A stretch of 64,000 nucleotides of DNA from Arthrobacter sp. ERGS1:01 (GCF_001281315.1 NZ_CP012479.1:1426001-1490000), one strand, 5' to 3'. Shown: positions 7,883 to 17,886, numbered from the stretch's first letter. Notes: a model not told the origin generated them from the sequence alone. A program made the numbers and translations.

Positions 7883-8683
7883 ATGAACACTTTTCGCGAA
7901 CTCCACCACTGTGCTGGACCCCTGGTGCTGCCGAACGCCTGGGATGCCGGATCCGCCCTGGCTTTCGCACACGCCGGCTTCCCCGCGGTGGGAACCACGA
8001 GCTTCGGGGTGGCCGCCAGCGCCGGCCGGCCCGACGGCGGCCACTCCACCCAGTCCGCAACCCTCGCGCTCGTGGCGGCGCTGCGCGCCCTGCCCGTCCA
8101 TGTCACCGCGGACATTGAAAACGGGTACTCCGATGACCCCCGGGAGGTCTCGGATTTCGTGGCCGGGCTGGCGGAGCTCGGCGTCGCCGGGGTCAACCTG
8201 GAGGACAGCGCCGACTCCCGCCTGGTGGACCCCGCGGCGTTTGCAGCCAAGGTAGCGGCGGTCAAGGACCGCTGCCCGGATATGTTCGTCAACGCCCGGG
8301 TCGACAACCTGTGGTTTGCCCAGGAGGCCACCGTCGAGGCCGTCCTGCTCCGGGCCCGCCGGTACGCCGACGCCGGAGCCGACGGGATCTTCGTTCCCGG
8401 CCTCGCCGCCTCGGAGGACATCGAACGCATCACCGCCGCGATTGCGCTGCCGGTCAACGTGCTGGCGCATCCCACGCTGACGGTTGCCCGGTTGGGCGAG
8501 CTGGGGGTCCGGCGGGTCAGTTCGGGATCCCTGCCGTACCGCGCCGCGGTGGACGCGGCCGTCAACGTCGCGACCGCCCTGCGCGACAACGGGCAGCTTC
8601 CGGCCGCCACGCCCTATTGGGAGATGCAATCACGCCTCATCGAGTTCAACGAGGCCCAAGTTAGTGGGGACGCCGGCAGCTGA
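7883..8683 (+). CDS. Isocitrate lyase/PEP mutase-family protein
   Basis: The product is 266 residues with the (beta/alpha)8 fold of the ICL/PEPM superfamily. LVLPNAWDAGSALAF, TADIENGYSDDP, GVNLEDS and FVNARVDNLWF correspond to the metal- and substrate-binding loops. The catalytic-loop KKCGH/KRCGH motif of true isocitrate lyases is absent. The protein is therefore more like phosphonopyruvate hydrolase, 2-methylisocitrate lyase-like or oxaloacetate-decarboxylase-like members, and cleaves or forms a C-C or P-C bond next to a 2-oxo acid. It lies 70 bp after the aminotransferase in the same orientation and may close the same pathway. Confidence 0.8.
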   Translation: MNTFRELHHCAGPLVLPNAWDAGSALAFAHAGFPAVGTTSFGVAASAGRPDGGHSTQSATLALVAALRALPVHVTADIENGYSDDPREVSDFVAGLAELGVAGVNLEDSADSRLVDPAAFAAKVAAVKDRCPDMFVNARVDNLWFAQEATVEAVLLRARRYADAGADGIFVPGLAASEDIERITAAIALPVNVLAHPTLTVARLGELGVRRVSSGSLPYRAAVDAAVNVATALRDNGQLPAATPYWEMQSRLIEFNEAQVSGDAGS

Positions 8684-8762
8684 CGGTCCGGCCTGCCCGC
8701 CAGGGAATATCATTGTTCCCAAGCGGTGACGGGACATTTTCCATTCCAGGCGGTGGGTTCGG

Positions 8763-10160
8763 ATGAACGTACACAGGGGCAGGCATCAGGCCGCCACCGC
8801 CGAGGACGCCTGGGATCCGCCCGATACTTCAAGCGCCGTGCTGGTCATGCCGCTCAACCATGCACAAGAATCCTCGTTTCCCACGATTGAGTGGACGCCC
8901 GGCGTGCTGTGCGTCGTGCTGCCCGGGCATTCGGAGGGACTTCAGCAGTGGGCGGAGTTGGTCACCAACGAAAACGACCGGCGTGAACTGGTCAGCCCGG
9001 GGCCGGGGGCCGTGCTCTATCCGTCCGCCGAGGCAGGTGGCGGGGCCCCGGACGGTACGGCGGCAAGACGCATGCACCACCTGCTGCCCAAGGCACTTGA
9101 CCTGGGTGGACTGACGCTGGTGGCCCTGGAGTTCCTGTCGCTGCCGCGAACCACCACCCAACCGGAGAATGGTCCGGGCTGCGCCGTGCTGGCCCTCCAC
9201 CTGACGTTTCCACGCTGTGACGGTCCAAGCAATTCATTGGTGGCGCCCTTGGAAAGGCTGCGGGAACTAAGCTACTGGGACCCGGCGGCCACGGCCGGCC
9301 AGCACGACGGCGGTGCACGCAACGAGGCGCTGCAGCGTTGGCTTCCCTCTGTTCTCCCCACCGGCTGGGAACCGCCGGACCGTGGCACCAGGCTGGGTCT
9401 GTGCACCCTGCTCCTTGAACGGGACGCGGCCCGGGATGCCCGGTTCCAGGCCGTGGATTGGATGTACCTGGCGATCGCGTCCCGGCCCGTGAGGCCCGAA
9501 AGCGTCTCGGTGGATCGCCGGGCCTCGTTGCGGGTCCGGCAGATGTCGACGTCCTGGACCGTGCTGGTGATGCGGGACGGGATTTCGGTGCTGGCGGCGA
9601 GCGATGATTTCACCGAAAGCCTGCGCGCCTATTTTCATTCGGTCTATCTGGATGCGGTGCTCCTGTCCCGGCTGCAGGCGCTGCGCGCCACCGAGCTGGC
9701 GGCCCTGGTTCCCACGCCGGAATTGACGGACGTGGTCAAGCTGCGTGAGCTTGAGGGCGCCGTGCTCGACTTCCGGCGTCGAATCTGGTGGTCCTACCTG
9801 ACCGGGAAACGCACCAGCCCGGGGGACTTCATCCTCAACTCCTGCCAGGACGAGCTGCGGCTGGCCGATCAGGTGGCCTCGCTGGCCGTCAACGCGGCCG
9901 ACGCCGCGCGGCTGTCGTCGAGCCTTCACCAGGAGGCCCTGACCAAGGTGCAGGATCTGACCCGGGCGGCGCAGGAACGGACCAATGAGACCATCCAGTT
10001 CCTCACCGTCCTGCTGGCGCCATTGGCGCTCAGCTATGCGGCGTTCACCGTCCTGGGCGGCCCCGACCTGGCACATTTCCTGCTGGCCACCGCCATCGGA
10101 TTGGGGCTGACGGCGGTGGCCTGGCTGGTGCTGAGGATTGTCCGGAAACGGCACGGGTGA
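8763..10160 (+). CDS. Uncharacterised protein with a C-terminal two-helix membrane anchor
   Basis: The product is 465 residues and I do not recognise the family. The first 390 residues look soluble. A long helical, Ala/Glu-rich stretch (residues about 330-405, including LADQVASLAVNAADAARLSS and TRAAQERTNETIQF) precedes two hydrophobic helices near the end (LTVLLAPLALSYAAFTVLG and FLLATAIGLGLTAVAWLVL) and a basic tail RIVRKRHG. This topology resembles CorA-type transporters, but no GMN motif is present, so magnesium transport is not claimed. It is a monocistronic gene, convergent with the rhamnosidase gene 34 bp away. Confidence 0.6.
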   Translation: MNVHRGRHQAATAEDAWDPPDTSSAVLVMPLNHAQESSFPTIEWTPGVLCVVLPGHSEGLQQWAELVTNENDRRELVSPGPGAVLYPSAEAGGGAPDGTAARRMHHLLPKALDLGGLTLVALEFLSLPRTTTQPENGPGCAVLALHLTFPRCDGPSNSLVAPLERLRELSYWDPAATAGQHDGGARNEALQRWLPSVLPTGWEPPDRGTRLGLCTLLLERDAARDARFQAVDWMYLAIASRPVRPESVSVDRRASLRVRQMSTSWTVLVMRDGISVLAASDDFTESLRAYFHSVYLDAVLLSRLQALRATELAALVPTPELTDVVKLRELEGAVLDFRRRIWWSYLTGKRTSPGDFILNSCQDELRLADQVASLAVNAADAARLSSSLHQEALTKVQDLTRAAQERTNETIQFLTVLLAPLALSYAAFTVLGGPDLAHFLLATAIGLGLTAVAWLVLRIVRKRHG

Positions 10161-10194
10161 CTACGCCACGACGCCGACCCGGGCGGGTGGGGGT

Positions 10195-12488
10195 TTAGAC
10201 CGGGTCCACCTGGGCGAGGGGCGCGGCAAAGGAATGCGTGCCGGACAAAACCGTGACGGCGTCCGTGCCCGGCAGCTCGACCTCGGCCGTGACCCCGGGC
10301 GGGACCGTCGCCTGGACCTGGAGGAACCCCTGCTCATCGAGCTGCCATGCCACTGCGACGACGCCGTGCGGGGACTGCAAGGAAACCTTGGCAGAGGTCA
10401 GGCCCGGCCCCGGGCGGGGTGCAATTCGGACCTTGGCATAGCCGGGTTCGAGCGGGCTCAGGCCACCCACCACCTTGTGCAGCCAATCGGCGACCGCGCC
10501 GAGGGCGTAGTGGTTGAAGCTGGTCATCTCGCCGGGGTTGATGGTGCCGTCGGGGAGCATGGAGTCCCAGCGTTCCCAGACGGTGGTGGCGCCCATTTTC
10601 ACGGGGTAGAGCCAGGACGGGCATTCCTCCTCCAGCAGCAGGCAGTAGGCGTCCTCGATGTGGCCGGTGTCCGACAAGGCGCCGGTGATGTACGGGGTGC
10701 CGGCGAATCCGGTGGACACCCGATAGCCGTTGGCGCGCACCAGCTGGGAGAGCCGGTCCCCGGCGGCCTCGATTCTTTCGGGGCTGTCCAGGACATCGAA
10801 GGAGATGGCCAGCGCGTACACCGTGGGGCTGTCGCTGAGGATGATTCCGGCGTCATCCACGTAGTGGGCGTTGAAGGCGCGCTTCACCCGGTTGGCGAGG
10901 GCCTGGAAATGCTCGGCGTCGGCGGGCCGCCCCACGATGGCCGCGGCCCGGGCGGTCAGGTTCGCCGTGCGGACCAGGCACGCCGTGGCAACAACGCCCT
11001 TGTCGGCCTTGGCCGCCGCGGGGTTCTCCGGCGGGGCGTCCGGATCGAGCCAGTCGCCGAACTGGAATCCGGTGTCCCACAGGCCGGTTTCCGAGAGCAG
11101 CCCCTCCACCCTGCGGGTGTGCGCCGCCATGGAATCGAATTGCCGGTGCAGGACGGAGGCATCCCCGTACGCCTCCCAGAGGGCCCACGGCACCCATACC
11201 GCGGCCTCGCTCCACAGCGCGGTGGATTCGGGGACGGGGAAGTGCTCCGGGAACGTTTCATATTTGAGGATGTCGGGGATCACGAAGGGAACCAGGCCAT
11301 CTTGGGCCTTTTGCTCCGCGGCCAGGTCGAGCAGCCAGTCCTGCAGGAAGTCCTTCACGTCGTACAGGAATGCCGCGGTGGGGGAGAAGACGGCGAGGTC
11401 GCCGGTCCAGCCCAGGCGCTCGTTGCGCTGGGGGCAGTCGGTGGGCACGTCCAGGAAGTTTCCGCGCAACCCCCACACCACGTTGCGGTGCAGTTGGTTG
11501 ACGAGCTCGCTGGAGGTCTCGAAATGGCCGATCCGCTCGAGTTGGGTGTGGACCACCACTGCTTCAAGGGCCTCGGCAGCAAGTCCCGCGGTCAGCTCGA
11601 CGGGCCAGCCGTCCACCTCCGCATAACGGAAGCCGTGGAACGTCTTGGTCGGTTCGAACACATCGAGCCCGCCGGAAAGGATGAAGCGGTCCGTTGCTTC
11701 GGCGGTGCGCAGCGGACGGGTGCCCAGTTCGCCGTCCTCGAGCACTTCGGCATGCCTGACGGTGATGGTGGTCCCGGCCGGTCCCTGGACGGTGATCCGG
11801 AGCCAGCCGACCAGGTTCTGCCCGAAATCGACAAGGGTCTTCCCGGCGGGGGAAGAGAACACCTTGACGGCTTTGAGGACTTCCGTGCGGGTGACGGGCG
11901 GCGCGACCGGCTCCGCCAGCCGGGCCTGGTCGAAGTCCAGGACATGCGTGCCGGTCCAGCCTGCGCCGTCGAATCCGGGCCGGCTCCAGGCGTCGCCCGC
12001 CAGCCGGGCGTCGATGGTCTGCCCGTTGTAGAGATCGTTCGCCAAGGTTGCCGACGGGCCGGATCGCCATGTGGCGTCCGATGCCACGGTGTGGATGAAT
12101 CCGTCGGCGAATTCGACGTCAAGTTGGCCGAAAAAGCCCAGTTCCTCGCCGTAGAACCGGCTTCCCCGTTGAAGCCCAGGAATCCCCGGTACCACCCGTT
12201 GCCCAGGGAGACGCCCACGGTGTTTTCCGCCTGCAGCAGGGCGGTTACGTCGTAGCTGCGGTAACGCAGGCGCCACTCATAGGAACTCCAGCCGGGGCTC
12301 AGGACCTCCTCGGTGACGGCTTGTCCATTGATGAGAACGTCGAAGATGCCGAAGGCGGTGGCCCGCAGGGTTGCCGAGGTGACGGCGCCGTGGCCTTCCG
12401 GCAGGCTGAAATCCTTGCGCAGCAGCGGGGCGCCGGCAAAGTCGTCGTCGGCGGCGATCATGGTGGCGGACCACGGGGTTTGGTTCAT
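10195..12488 (-). pseudogene. Alpha-L-rhamnosidase (GH78), interrupted by one frameshift near its N-terminus
   Basis: ATG 12488 has AAGGACAAGG upstream. The first frame gives the N-terminal rhamnosidase domain (RATAFGIFDVLINGQAVTEE, LSPGWSSYEWRLRYRSYDV, GNGWYRGFLGFNG). The second frame picks up SRFYGEELGFFGQLDVEF and runs to the stop at 10195. Adding one C to the CCCC run at 12164-12167 (plus strand) unites them as a protein of about 764 residues. The (alpha/alpha)6 catalytic part carries DVPTDCPQRNERLGWTGD, which contains the family acidic residues. No signal peptide is seen, so it probably acts on imported rhamnosides in the cytoplasm. It is the last gene after the ABC importer and supplies L-rhamnose to the divergent rha genes. 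Confidence 0.85.
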
Positions 12489-12532
12489 GGGAAGGGCCTT
12501 GTCCTTTGTGTTTGAGGGGGTCTGAGGGGGCG

Positions 12533-13417
12533 TCATGCTACCCACATGTCAAGGTTGCCGCCGCCTTGTTCCACCTGTTGGCGCTGGGTTTCCAACAGGC
12601 GGTGGCGTTCGGCACGCCGCCGCTCCTGTTCGACGGGGTTGGCGACGGGAGCTGCCATGAGCAGGCGCTGGGTGTAGGGGTGTTCGGGGTGGTCGGTAAT
12701 CTGCCGGGCCGTGCCCAGTTCCGCGACGGTGCCGTGGAAGAGGACGGCAATGCGGTGGCTCATTCGCCGCACCACGGCCAGGTCGTGGGTGATGAAGAGG
12801 TAGGCGACACCGGTGCGCTCCTGGATTTCCAGGAACAAGTCCAGCACGCGGGCCTGGGTTGATAGGTCCAGGGCGCTGGTCGGTTCATCGCAGATGATGA
12901 GTTTTGGCGAGAGGGCCAGCGCCCGGGCAATGGCGATGCGCTGGCGTTGGCCGCCGGAGAATTCGCGTGCCAGGCGCTGGCCCGCGTTGGGCGGCAGGTT
13001 TACGCTCTCGAGGAGGCTGCGGACCTTTTCGCGGCCTTCCTTCCGCCCCACCCCCTGCATCGGCTCGGAGAGGATGTCCTCGATGGTCATGGCCGGGTTG
13101 AGGGAGGAATACGGGTCCTGGAAGACCACCTGGATGTCCCGGGCTGACCGGCGTCGTTCCTTCGGTGGCATTTGCCCCAGGTCCTTCCCCTGGAAGGTGA
13201 TGGAGCCCGAGGTGACTGGCGCCAATCCCAGGATCGCCCGGCCGATCGTGGTCTTGCCGGAGCCCGATTCACCCACCAGCCCCACGGTTTCACCCGGCGC
13301 GATGTCCAGGGAGATGCCGCGGATGACTTTGATGGGCTCCTTGCGGAAGCCGCGCCGGGGGAAGCTGACATGCAGCTCGTTGATTTGCAGCAGGGGAGTA
13401 CCGGGGGTTGTCGACAT
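12533..13417 (-). CDS. Oligopeptide-family ABC transporter ATP-binding protein (second ATPase, OppF/DppF-like)
   Basis: The product is 294 residues. Walker A is GESGSGKTT (residues about 49-57), the Q-loop region VVFQDPYSSLNP is typical of the Opp/Dpp class, the signature is FSGGQRQRI and Walker B is LIICDEPTSALD. The family C-terminal extension (HPYTQRLLMAAP) is present. It pairs with the ATPase half of the adjacent fusion protein, whose stop is 4 bp upstream of this start. The importer lies between a family-5 binding protein and a rhamnosidase, so its cargo is more likely a rhamnose-containing glycoside than a peptide (inference). Confidence 0.9.
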   Translation of the reverse strand: MSTTPGTPLLQINELHVSFPRRGFRKEPIKVIRGISLDIAPGETVGLVGESGSGKTTIGRAILGLAPVTSGSITFQGKDLGQMPPKERRRSARDIQVVFQDPYSSLNPAMTIEDILSEPMQGVGRKEGREKVRSLLESVNLPPNAGQRLAREFSGGQRQRIAIARALALSPKLIICDEPTSALDLSTQARVLDLFLEIQERTGVAYLFITHDLAVVRRMSHRIAVLFHGTVAELGTARQITDHPEHPYTQRLLMAAPVANPVEQERRRAERHRLLETQRQQVEQGGGNLDMWVA

Positions 13418-13420
13418 GGC

Positions 13421-15247
13421 TCAGGCTCCTTGGACTTGGTTGGCGGTTAGCGGGGCCCGCAGCTGCGAGCCGTCAAGGGTGGCCCCCAGCAACATCCGCG
13501 TGTACTCATGCTGGGGCGCAGCGAACAGCTCGGCTGCCGAGTTGCTCTCCACGATCCGCCCCTGCTGCATGACGCTGACCCGGTCGCAGATATCCGCGAC
13601 CACGCCCAGATTGTGGGTTACCAGGATCATGCCGATTTGGCGTTCCCGCTGCAGCTCCCGGAGCAACTCCAGCACCTCCGCCTGGACCGTGACGTCCAGG
13701 GCCGTGGTGGGTTCGTCGGCGATGATGAAATCCGGATCTCCCGCGAGGGCTCCGGCGATGAGGACGCGTTGCGCCATGCCACCCGAAATCTGGTGCGGGT
13801 AGGAATTGAACGTCCGCTCCGGGTCATTGATCCCCACCCGTTCCAGGAGTTTCAGCAGGACCTCCCTGGCCTGTGGCCGGCTGATGTCCTTGACCGCCCG
13901 CAGCCCGTACACCAGTTGCTTGCCGATGGTGAAGGTGGGGTCCAGGTTCGACATGGGTTCCTGGGGGATGTAGCCGATCTTCTTTCCCCGCAAGCTTTTC
14001 TGGAGCAGGGGATCGGAGAGCAGGTTCCGCCCTTGGTAGAAGACGCCTCCGCGAAGCACCAGCGCTTCCTTGGGCAGGATCCCGAGCACCGAGAACGCCG
14101 TCTGGGACTTGCCGGAACCCGATTCGCCCACCAGACCGTGGATTTCACCCTGCTGGACGTCGATGTTGACGCCCCGGACCACTTCCGTGACCGAATCCGT
14201 CGAGGTGGGGTAGCCGATAACCAGGTCGGTGATGGACAAATGGGGTGCCTGGTCACGGCCTGCGGACTCCTTGGGGCCCGCGGACTGTGGCGCAGCCGCC
14301 GCTGTCTTATAGTCGGCGCGGATCCGGCGGAGGGACTGCGGGGTCAGGACATGGCTGCGGGATCCGGCCGCGTGCAGGCCGTCGCGGATCGCGTTGCCCA
14401 GCAGCGCGAAAGCGAGGATGGTGACCGTGACCAGCAGGGCCGGCCAGAGCACGTTGATGCCGGCCAGATAGATGTTGGTGAAGGCTTCCCGGAGCATGCC
14501 GCCCCAGGACGGTTGGGTGGGGTCTCCCAGGCCCAGGAACTCCAGGCCGGCCTGGATGCCGATTCCGGCACCCAGGACAAAGGAGCTTTGGATGATGATC
14601 GGGGCCCGAACAGCCCGCAGCACGTGCCGGGACACGATGCGGAAGTCCGACAGGCCGGACACCTTGGCGGCGTCCACGTAAAGCTCGTTGCGGACATTCA
14701 CCACGAGGGAGCGGATCAGCCGGAAGTAGGAGGGCGCGATCAGGACGCCAAAGACCGCCATGGCGACCATGATGTTGGGACCGATCACCGCATAGAGCGC
14801 GATCAACAGGGCAAAGCCGGGCAGGGCCAGGATCACATTGGCCACCCAGCTGGATATGGCGTCGAACCAGCCGCTGTAGTATCCGGCGATCAGCCCGGTG
14901 GTGGCTCCCAGGACCAGGGACACCACGAGCACGACGGTTGCGGCAACCAGGGTGCTGCCCGTTGCGAACATCAGGCGGGAGAGGATGTCCCGGCCGGAGG
15001 CGTCGCCGCCCAGGATGAAGCTGCCGCTAAAGGGCGGCGCATTGGTCTGGGCGAGGTCGGTAAATCCCGGATTGAACGGGGCCAGGAACGGTCCCGCTAT
15101 TCCGAACAACACGATGGCGAGCAGGACGATGGCGCTGGCCAGGCCGACGGGGTTCTTCAGGATCAGGCGCAGCGCCGACTTCTTGTGAGTGCCCGCCTCG
15201 TCGATGGTTGGCGTGGCCGTTGGGGTGGTGAGGTTTTCGACGCTCAT
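13421..15247 (-). CDS. Fused ABC transporter permease and ATPase (DppC-DppD type)
   Basis: One polypeptide of 608 residues. Residues 1 to about 300 are a DppC-like permease (N-terminal helix at residues 30-50, then the EAA-type loop region around AAKVSGLSDFRIVSRHVLRA). Residues about 340-600 are an ATPase with Walker A GESGSGKSQT, signature ISGGMAQRV and Walker B FIIADEPTTALD. Such permease-ATPase fusions are known in actinobacterial peptide-family importers, so this is not a sequencing artefact. The gene overlaps the DppB-like permease gene by 4 bp (ATGA). With the separate DppF-like ATPase it completes the nucleotide-binding dimer. Confidence 0.9.
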   Translation of the reverse strand: MSVENLTTPTATPTIDEAGTHKKSALRLILKNPVGLASAIVLLAIVLFGIAGPFLAPFNPGFTDLAQTNAPPFSGSFILGGDASGRDILSRLMFATGSTLVAATVVLVVSLVLGATTGLIAGYYSGWFDAISSWVANVILALPGFALLIALYAVIGPNIMVAMAVFGVLIAPSYFRLIRSLVVNVRNELYVDAAKVSGLSDFRIVSRHVLRAVRAPIIIQSSFVLGAGIGIQAGLEFLGLGDPTQPSWGGMLREAFTNIYLAGINVLWPALLVTVTILAFALLGNAIRDGLHAAGSRSHVLTPQSLRRIRADYKTAAAAPQSAGPKESAGRDQAPHLSITDLVIGYPTSTDSVTEVVRGVNIDVQQGEIHGLVGESGSGKSQTAFSVLGILPKEALVLRGGVFYQGRNLLSDPLLQKSLRGKKIGYIPQEPMSNLDPTFTIGKQLVYGLRAVKDISRPQAREVLLKLLERVGINDPERTFNSYPHQISGGMAQRVLIAGALAGDPDFIIADEPTTALDVTVQAEVLELLRELQRERQIGMILVTHNLGVVADICDRVSVMQQGRIVESNSAAELFAAPQHEYTRMLLGATLDGSQLRAPLTANQVQGA

Positions 15248-16185
15248 GAGATCCGCGCTTTCGGGTTGACCCAGCCGTTGAGCAAATCAACGATGATATT
15301 GACGACGACGACAACAATGACGATGAACAATACGTCCCCCATGACGGCCGGGATGTCGCCCTGGAGGGCGGCGCTGCCAATGAGTACGCCCATGCCTGGC
15401 AATGCGAAGACCTGCTCGATCACAATGACGCCGCCCATCAGGGCGATGGTCTGGAGGGAGAGGATGGTCAGCCCCGGGCTGGCGGCGTTGCGCAATGCGT
15501 GCCGGAAAATGATGTTCCGCTCCGAGATGCCGCGGGTGCGCAGGGTGCGGATGTAGTCCTGGTTGAGCACATCGATCATGGCGCCGCGGAATTGCTGGGC
15601 GGAGTTGGCCACGGCGCCAATGAGGACCGCCGTCACGGGCAGGACAAGGGACATGGCCCAGCCTGCGGTGTCGTAATCGGGTGCCACGTAGCCGGTGGCC
15701 GGGAACAGCGGGATGGTCAGGGCGAACAGGAAAACGAGCGCGATCGCAATGACGAAGTTGGGTATGGCGGAACCGGCAACCGAGACAAACTGCAGGGTCC
15801 GGTCCAGCCAGCCGCCGCGCACCGCGGCCGCAACGCCGATGATGACGCTGATCAACATGGTGAAGAACAGGGAGACCAACACCAGGGACAAGGTGACGGG
15901 AATCCGGGTGGACAGCATGCTGGTGATGGGCTCATTGGTGAAGTAGCTGACGCCGAGATCGCCCTGGACCAGGTTGCCCAGCCATTTGAAGTACTGGAGC
16001 AACACAGGTTGGTCCAGTCCCAATTCGTGGACCTTTGCCACGACCTGGTCCGGGGTGGCGTTCTGCCCCAGGACCTGGCGGGCGATGGCGGGGCCATTGT
16101 TGAAGATGAGCATGAAGGTCACCGCCGTCACGACGATGGTCAGTACCAGGCCGGAGAAGATTTTTCTAAGCAGAAACTGCAGCAT
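15244..16185 (-). CDS. ABC transporter permease (DppB/OppB-like)
   Basis: The product is 313 residues with an N-terminal helix (LLRKIFSGLVLTIVVTAVTF), a periplasmic-type loop and five further helices. The EAA-type loop is RTRGISERNIIFRHALRNAA, as expected for the BPD_transp_1 family. AAAGGAAC precedes ATG 16185. It follows the binding-protein gene by 126 bp and overlaps the DppC-DppD fusion. It forms the inner-membrane heterodimer with the permease half of that fusion. Confidence 0.9.
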   Translation of the reverse strand: MLQFLLRKIFSGLVLTIVVTAVTFMLIFNNGPAIARQVLGQNATPDQVVAKVHELGLDQPVLLQYFKWLGNLVQGDLGVSYFTNEPITSMLSTRIPVTLSLVLVSLFFTMLISVIIGVAAAVRGGWLDRTLQFVSVAGSAIPNFVIAIALVFLFALTIPLFPATGYVAPDYDTAGWAMSLVLPVTAVLIGAVANSAQQFRGAMIDVLNQDYIRTLRTRGISERNIIFRHALRNAASPGLTILSLQTIALMGGVIVIEQVFALPGMGVLIGSAALQGDIPAVMGDVLFIVIVVVVVNIIVDLLNGWVNPKARIS

Positions 16186-16310
16186 GAGTGTGTTCCTTTG
16201 GCGCGTCGAGCCCTGCCCGACAGCTGAAAGTCATTGGTTCCCCGGCCCGGTGACGGGACAGGCGGGCCAAAACCGGTTCCGGACCGGGTGGAGTGCCCGG
16301 TCCGGAGGGC

Positions 16311-17855
16311 TTACTTTGAGGCGAAGGTGAAGAGGTACGGGACGACGCTGCCGAGCACGGGAGTGGCCGTGGTGGTCTTGTCCGTGGCGTAGAAGTTCGT
16401 GGGCAATGCCCACGGGGCGAACCATGCGTTATCGACAAGGAACTTGTTGATGGCCTGGGCGTTGGCCTTGGCGTCCGCGCCCTTGAGCGTCTGGGCCTTG
16501 TCGATCAGCGGCGTCAGCGCCGGATCAACGTCCCTGGTGATATTCCAGATGGAATCCGGCGCAATGGACTGGACGATGTCCCACAAGGCTGTGCGGGATT
16601 CAAGGGTAAAGAAGAACACAGGGTACTTGCCGCTGAGGATTTCAAGGATTGCCGTACCGCCCGAGAGCTTCTTCTCGGTGACCCGGATGTTGAGCAGGCC
16701 AAGCTGCTGGGTGATGATCGGGTTGGCGTAGTCCAGTCCGTTGAGGGAGGGAATGGTCAGCTCGAAGCCGCCCGCGAAGCCGGCCTCGGCCATGAGGGCC
16801 TTGGCCTTGGCGACATCGAAGGGATACTGGTTGACGACGTCGGGCAGGTAGGCTTCGCTCTTGTCGTTGAAGATTTGGTTGGTCACCGAGCCGTTGCCCT
16901 GGAACAGGGCCTTGATGATTCCCTCACGGTCAAAGACCATGTTCATGGCCTGGCGCACCTTCACCTGGCCCAGGGCGGGGATGGTCTTTCCGTTGCGGTC
17001 GCCCAGGAACAACCCTGCCCAGTTGACCTTGTTTTCCAGCAGGTTCAACCCGGAGCCCTTCAGCTCGGCGGAGGTTTGCGAGGTTGCCGGGGATGCGTTG
17101 ACCTGTCCGGACTTCAGGGCGCTCACGCGGGCGGTGATGTCCAGGAGGATCTTGAACACCACCTTTTCGAACGGGAACGCCGCCTTGTTCCAATAGTCCG
17201 GATTCCGCACGAATGAATAGGTGGCGCCCGTGGTGGTGTTGGCCGCATCCAATTTGTAGGGGCCGGATCCGACGGGTGTTTGGTCCCGGGTGGAGGCAGT
17301 CAACGACGCCGGGCTGGCCACGATTCCGGGGGCCAGGCACATGAACGTGGGCATCAGGCCGTTGGGTTGCGGTGAGGTGAGCACCAGCGTGGTCGCATCC
17401 GGCGCGTCAACCTTCAGCTTCGCAACACGGCTGGCATCGGAACCACCGCCGGTCTTCATGTGTTCGATGGAGGCCTTCGCCGCGGCGGCATCGACGGCGG
17501 TGCCGTCCGTGAACTTCACGCCCGTGCGCAGCTTCATGGTGAGGACCGTGTTGTCCTCGTTCATGGTGAACGATTCCGCCAGGTTCGGGACAATCTCGCC
17601 TTCGGGGCTGTACTTCAACAGGGTGTCCCACACGGACTGCCAGATCTGCACGACGGTGCCGCCGCTTTGCTGCTTTGCGGGATCAAATCCGATGTAGTCG
17701 GCATCCACCGCGAGGGTCAATGTCCTGGTGGCGGCCCCTCCGGCGGAGCCGGCCGGCGAGTTCTTGGGCGAGCAGGCAGCGGCCGACAGCATGACGGCGC
17801 TGAGTCCGCCGAAAAGGATCGTCCTGTTGAAATTGCGCCGACTAACATCGGTCAT
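16311..17855 (-). CDS. Extracellular solute-binding lipoprotein, family 5
   Basis: The product is 514 residues from ATG 17855, preceded by AGGAGG. A twin-Arg-like N-region (SRRNFNRTILFGG) and hydrophobic segment lead to the lipobox SAAAC, so the mature protein is lipid-anchored outside the membrane, with possible Tat export. SBP_bac_5 landmarks include YIGFDPAKQQSGG, NLAESFTMNEDNTVLTMKLR and GVKFTDGTAVDAAA. It is first in an operon with the importer genes and rhamnosidase, and divergent from rhaI across a promoter region with LacI-type sites. A rhamnoside ligand is inferred from context; the family more often binds peptides. Confidence 0.88.
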   Translation of the reverse strand: MTDVSRRNFNRTILFGGLSAVMLSAAACSPKNSPAGSAGGAATRTLTLAVDADYIGFDPAKQQSGGTVVQIWQSVWDTLLKYSPEGEIVPNLAESFTMNEDNTVLTMKLRTGVKFTDGTAVDAAAAKASIEHMKTGGGSDASRVAKLKVDAPDATTLVLTSPQPNGLMPTFMCLAPGIVASPASLTASTRDQTPVGSGPYKLDAANTTTGATYSFVRNPDYWNKAAFPFEKVVFKILLDITARVSALKSGQVNASPATSQTSAELKGSGLNLLENKVNWAGLFLGDRNGKTIPALGQVKVRQAMNMVFDREGIIKALFQGNGSVTNQIFNDKSEAYLPDVVNQYPFDVAKAKALMAEAGFAGGFELTIPSLNGLDYANPIITQQLGLLNIRVTEKKLSGGTAILEILSGKYPVFFFTLESRTALWDIVQSIAPDSIWNITRDVDPALTPLIDKAQTLKGADAKANAQAINKFLVDNAWFAPWALPTNFYATDKTTTATPVLGSVVPYLFTFASK

Positions 17856-17886
17856 GATGCCTCCTATGGCTGTTCCCCGGGACTTC

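Noticed and set aside
10138..12255. 705-residue frame opposite the rhamnosidase gene
   Set aside because: The opposite strand encodes clear GH78 motifs; the Gly/Arg-rich composition is typical of antisense reading in GC-rich DNA.
13421..15247. Possible artefactual fusion of permease and ATPase
   Set aside because: Both halves are in one uninterrupted frame with a natural linker, and such fusions are known in actinobacteria.
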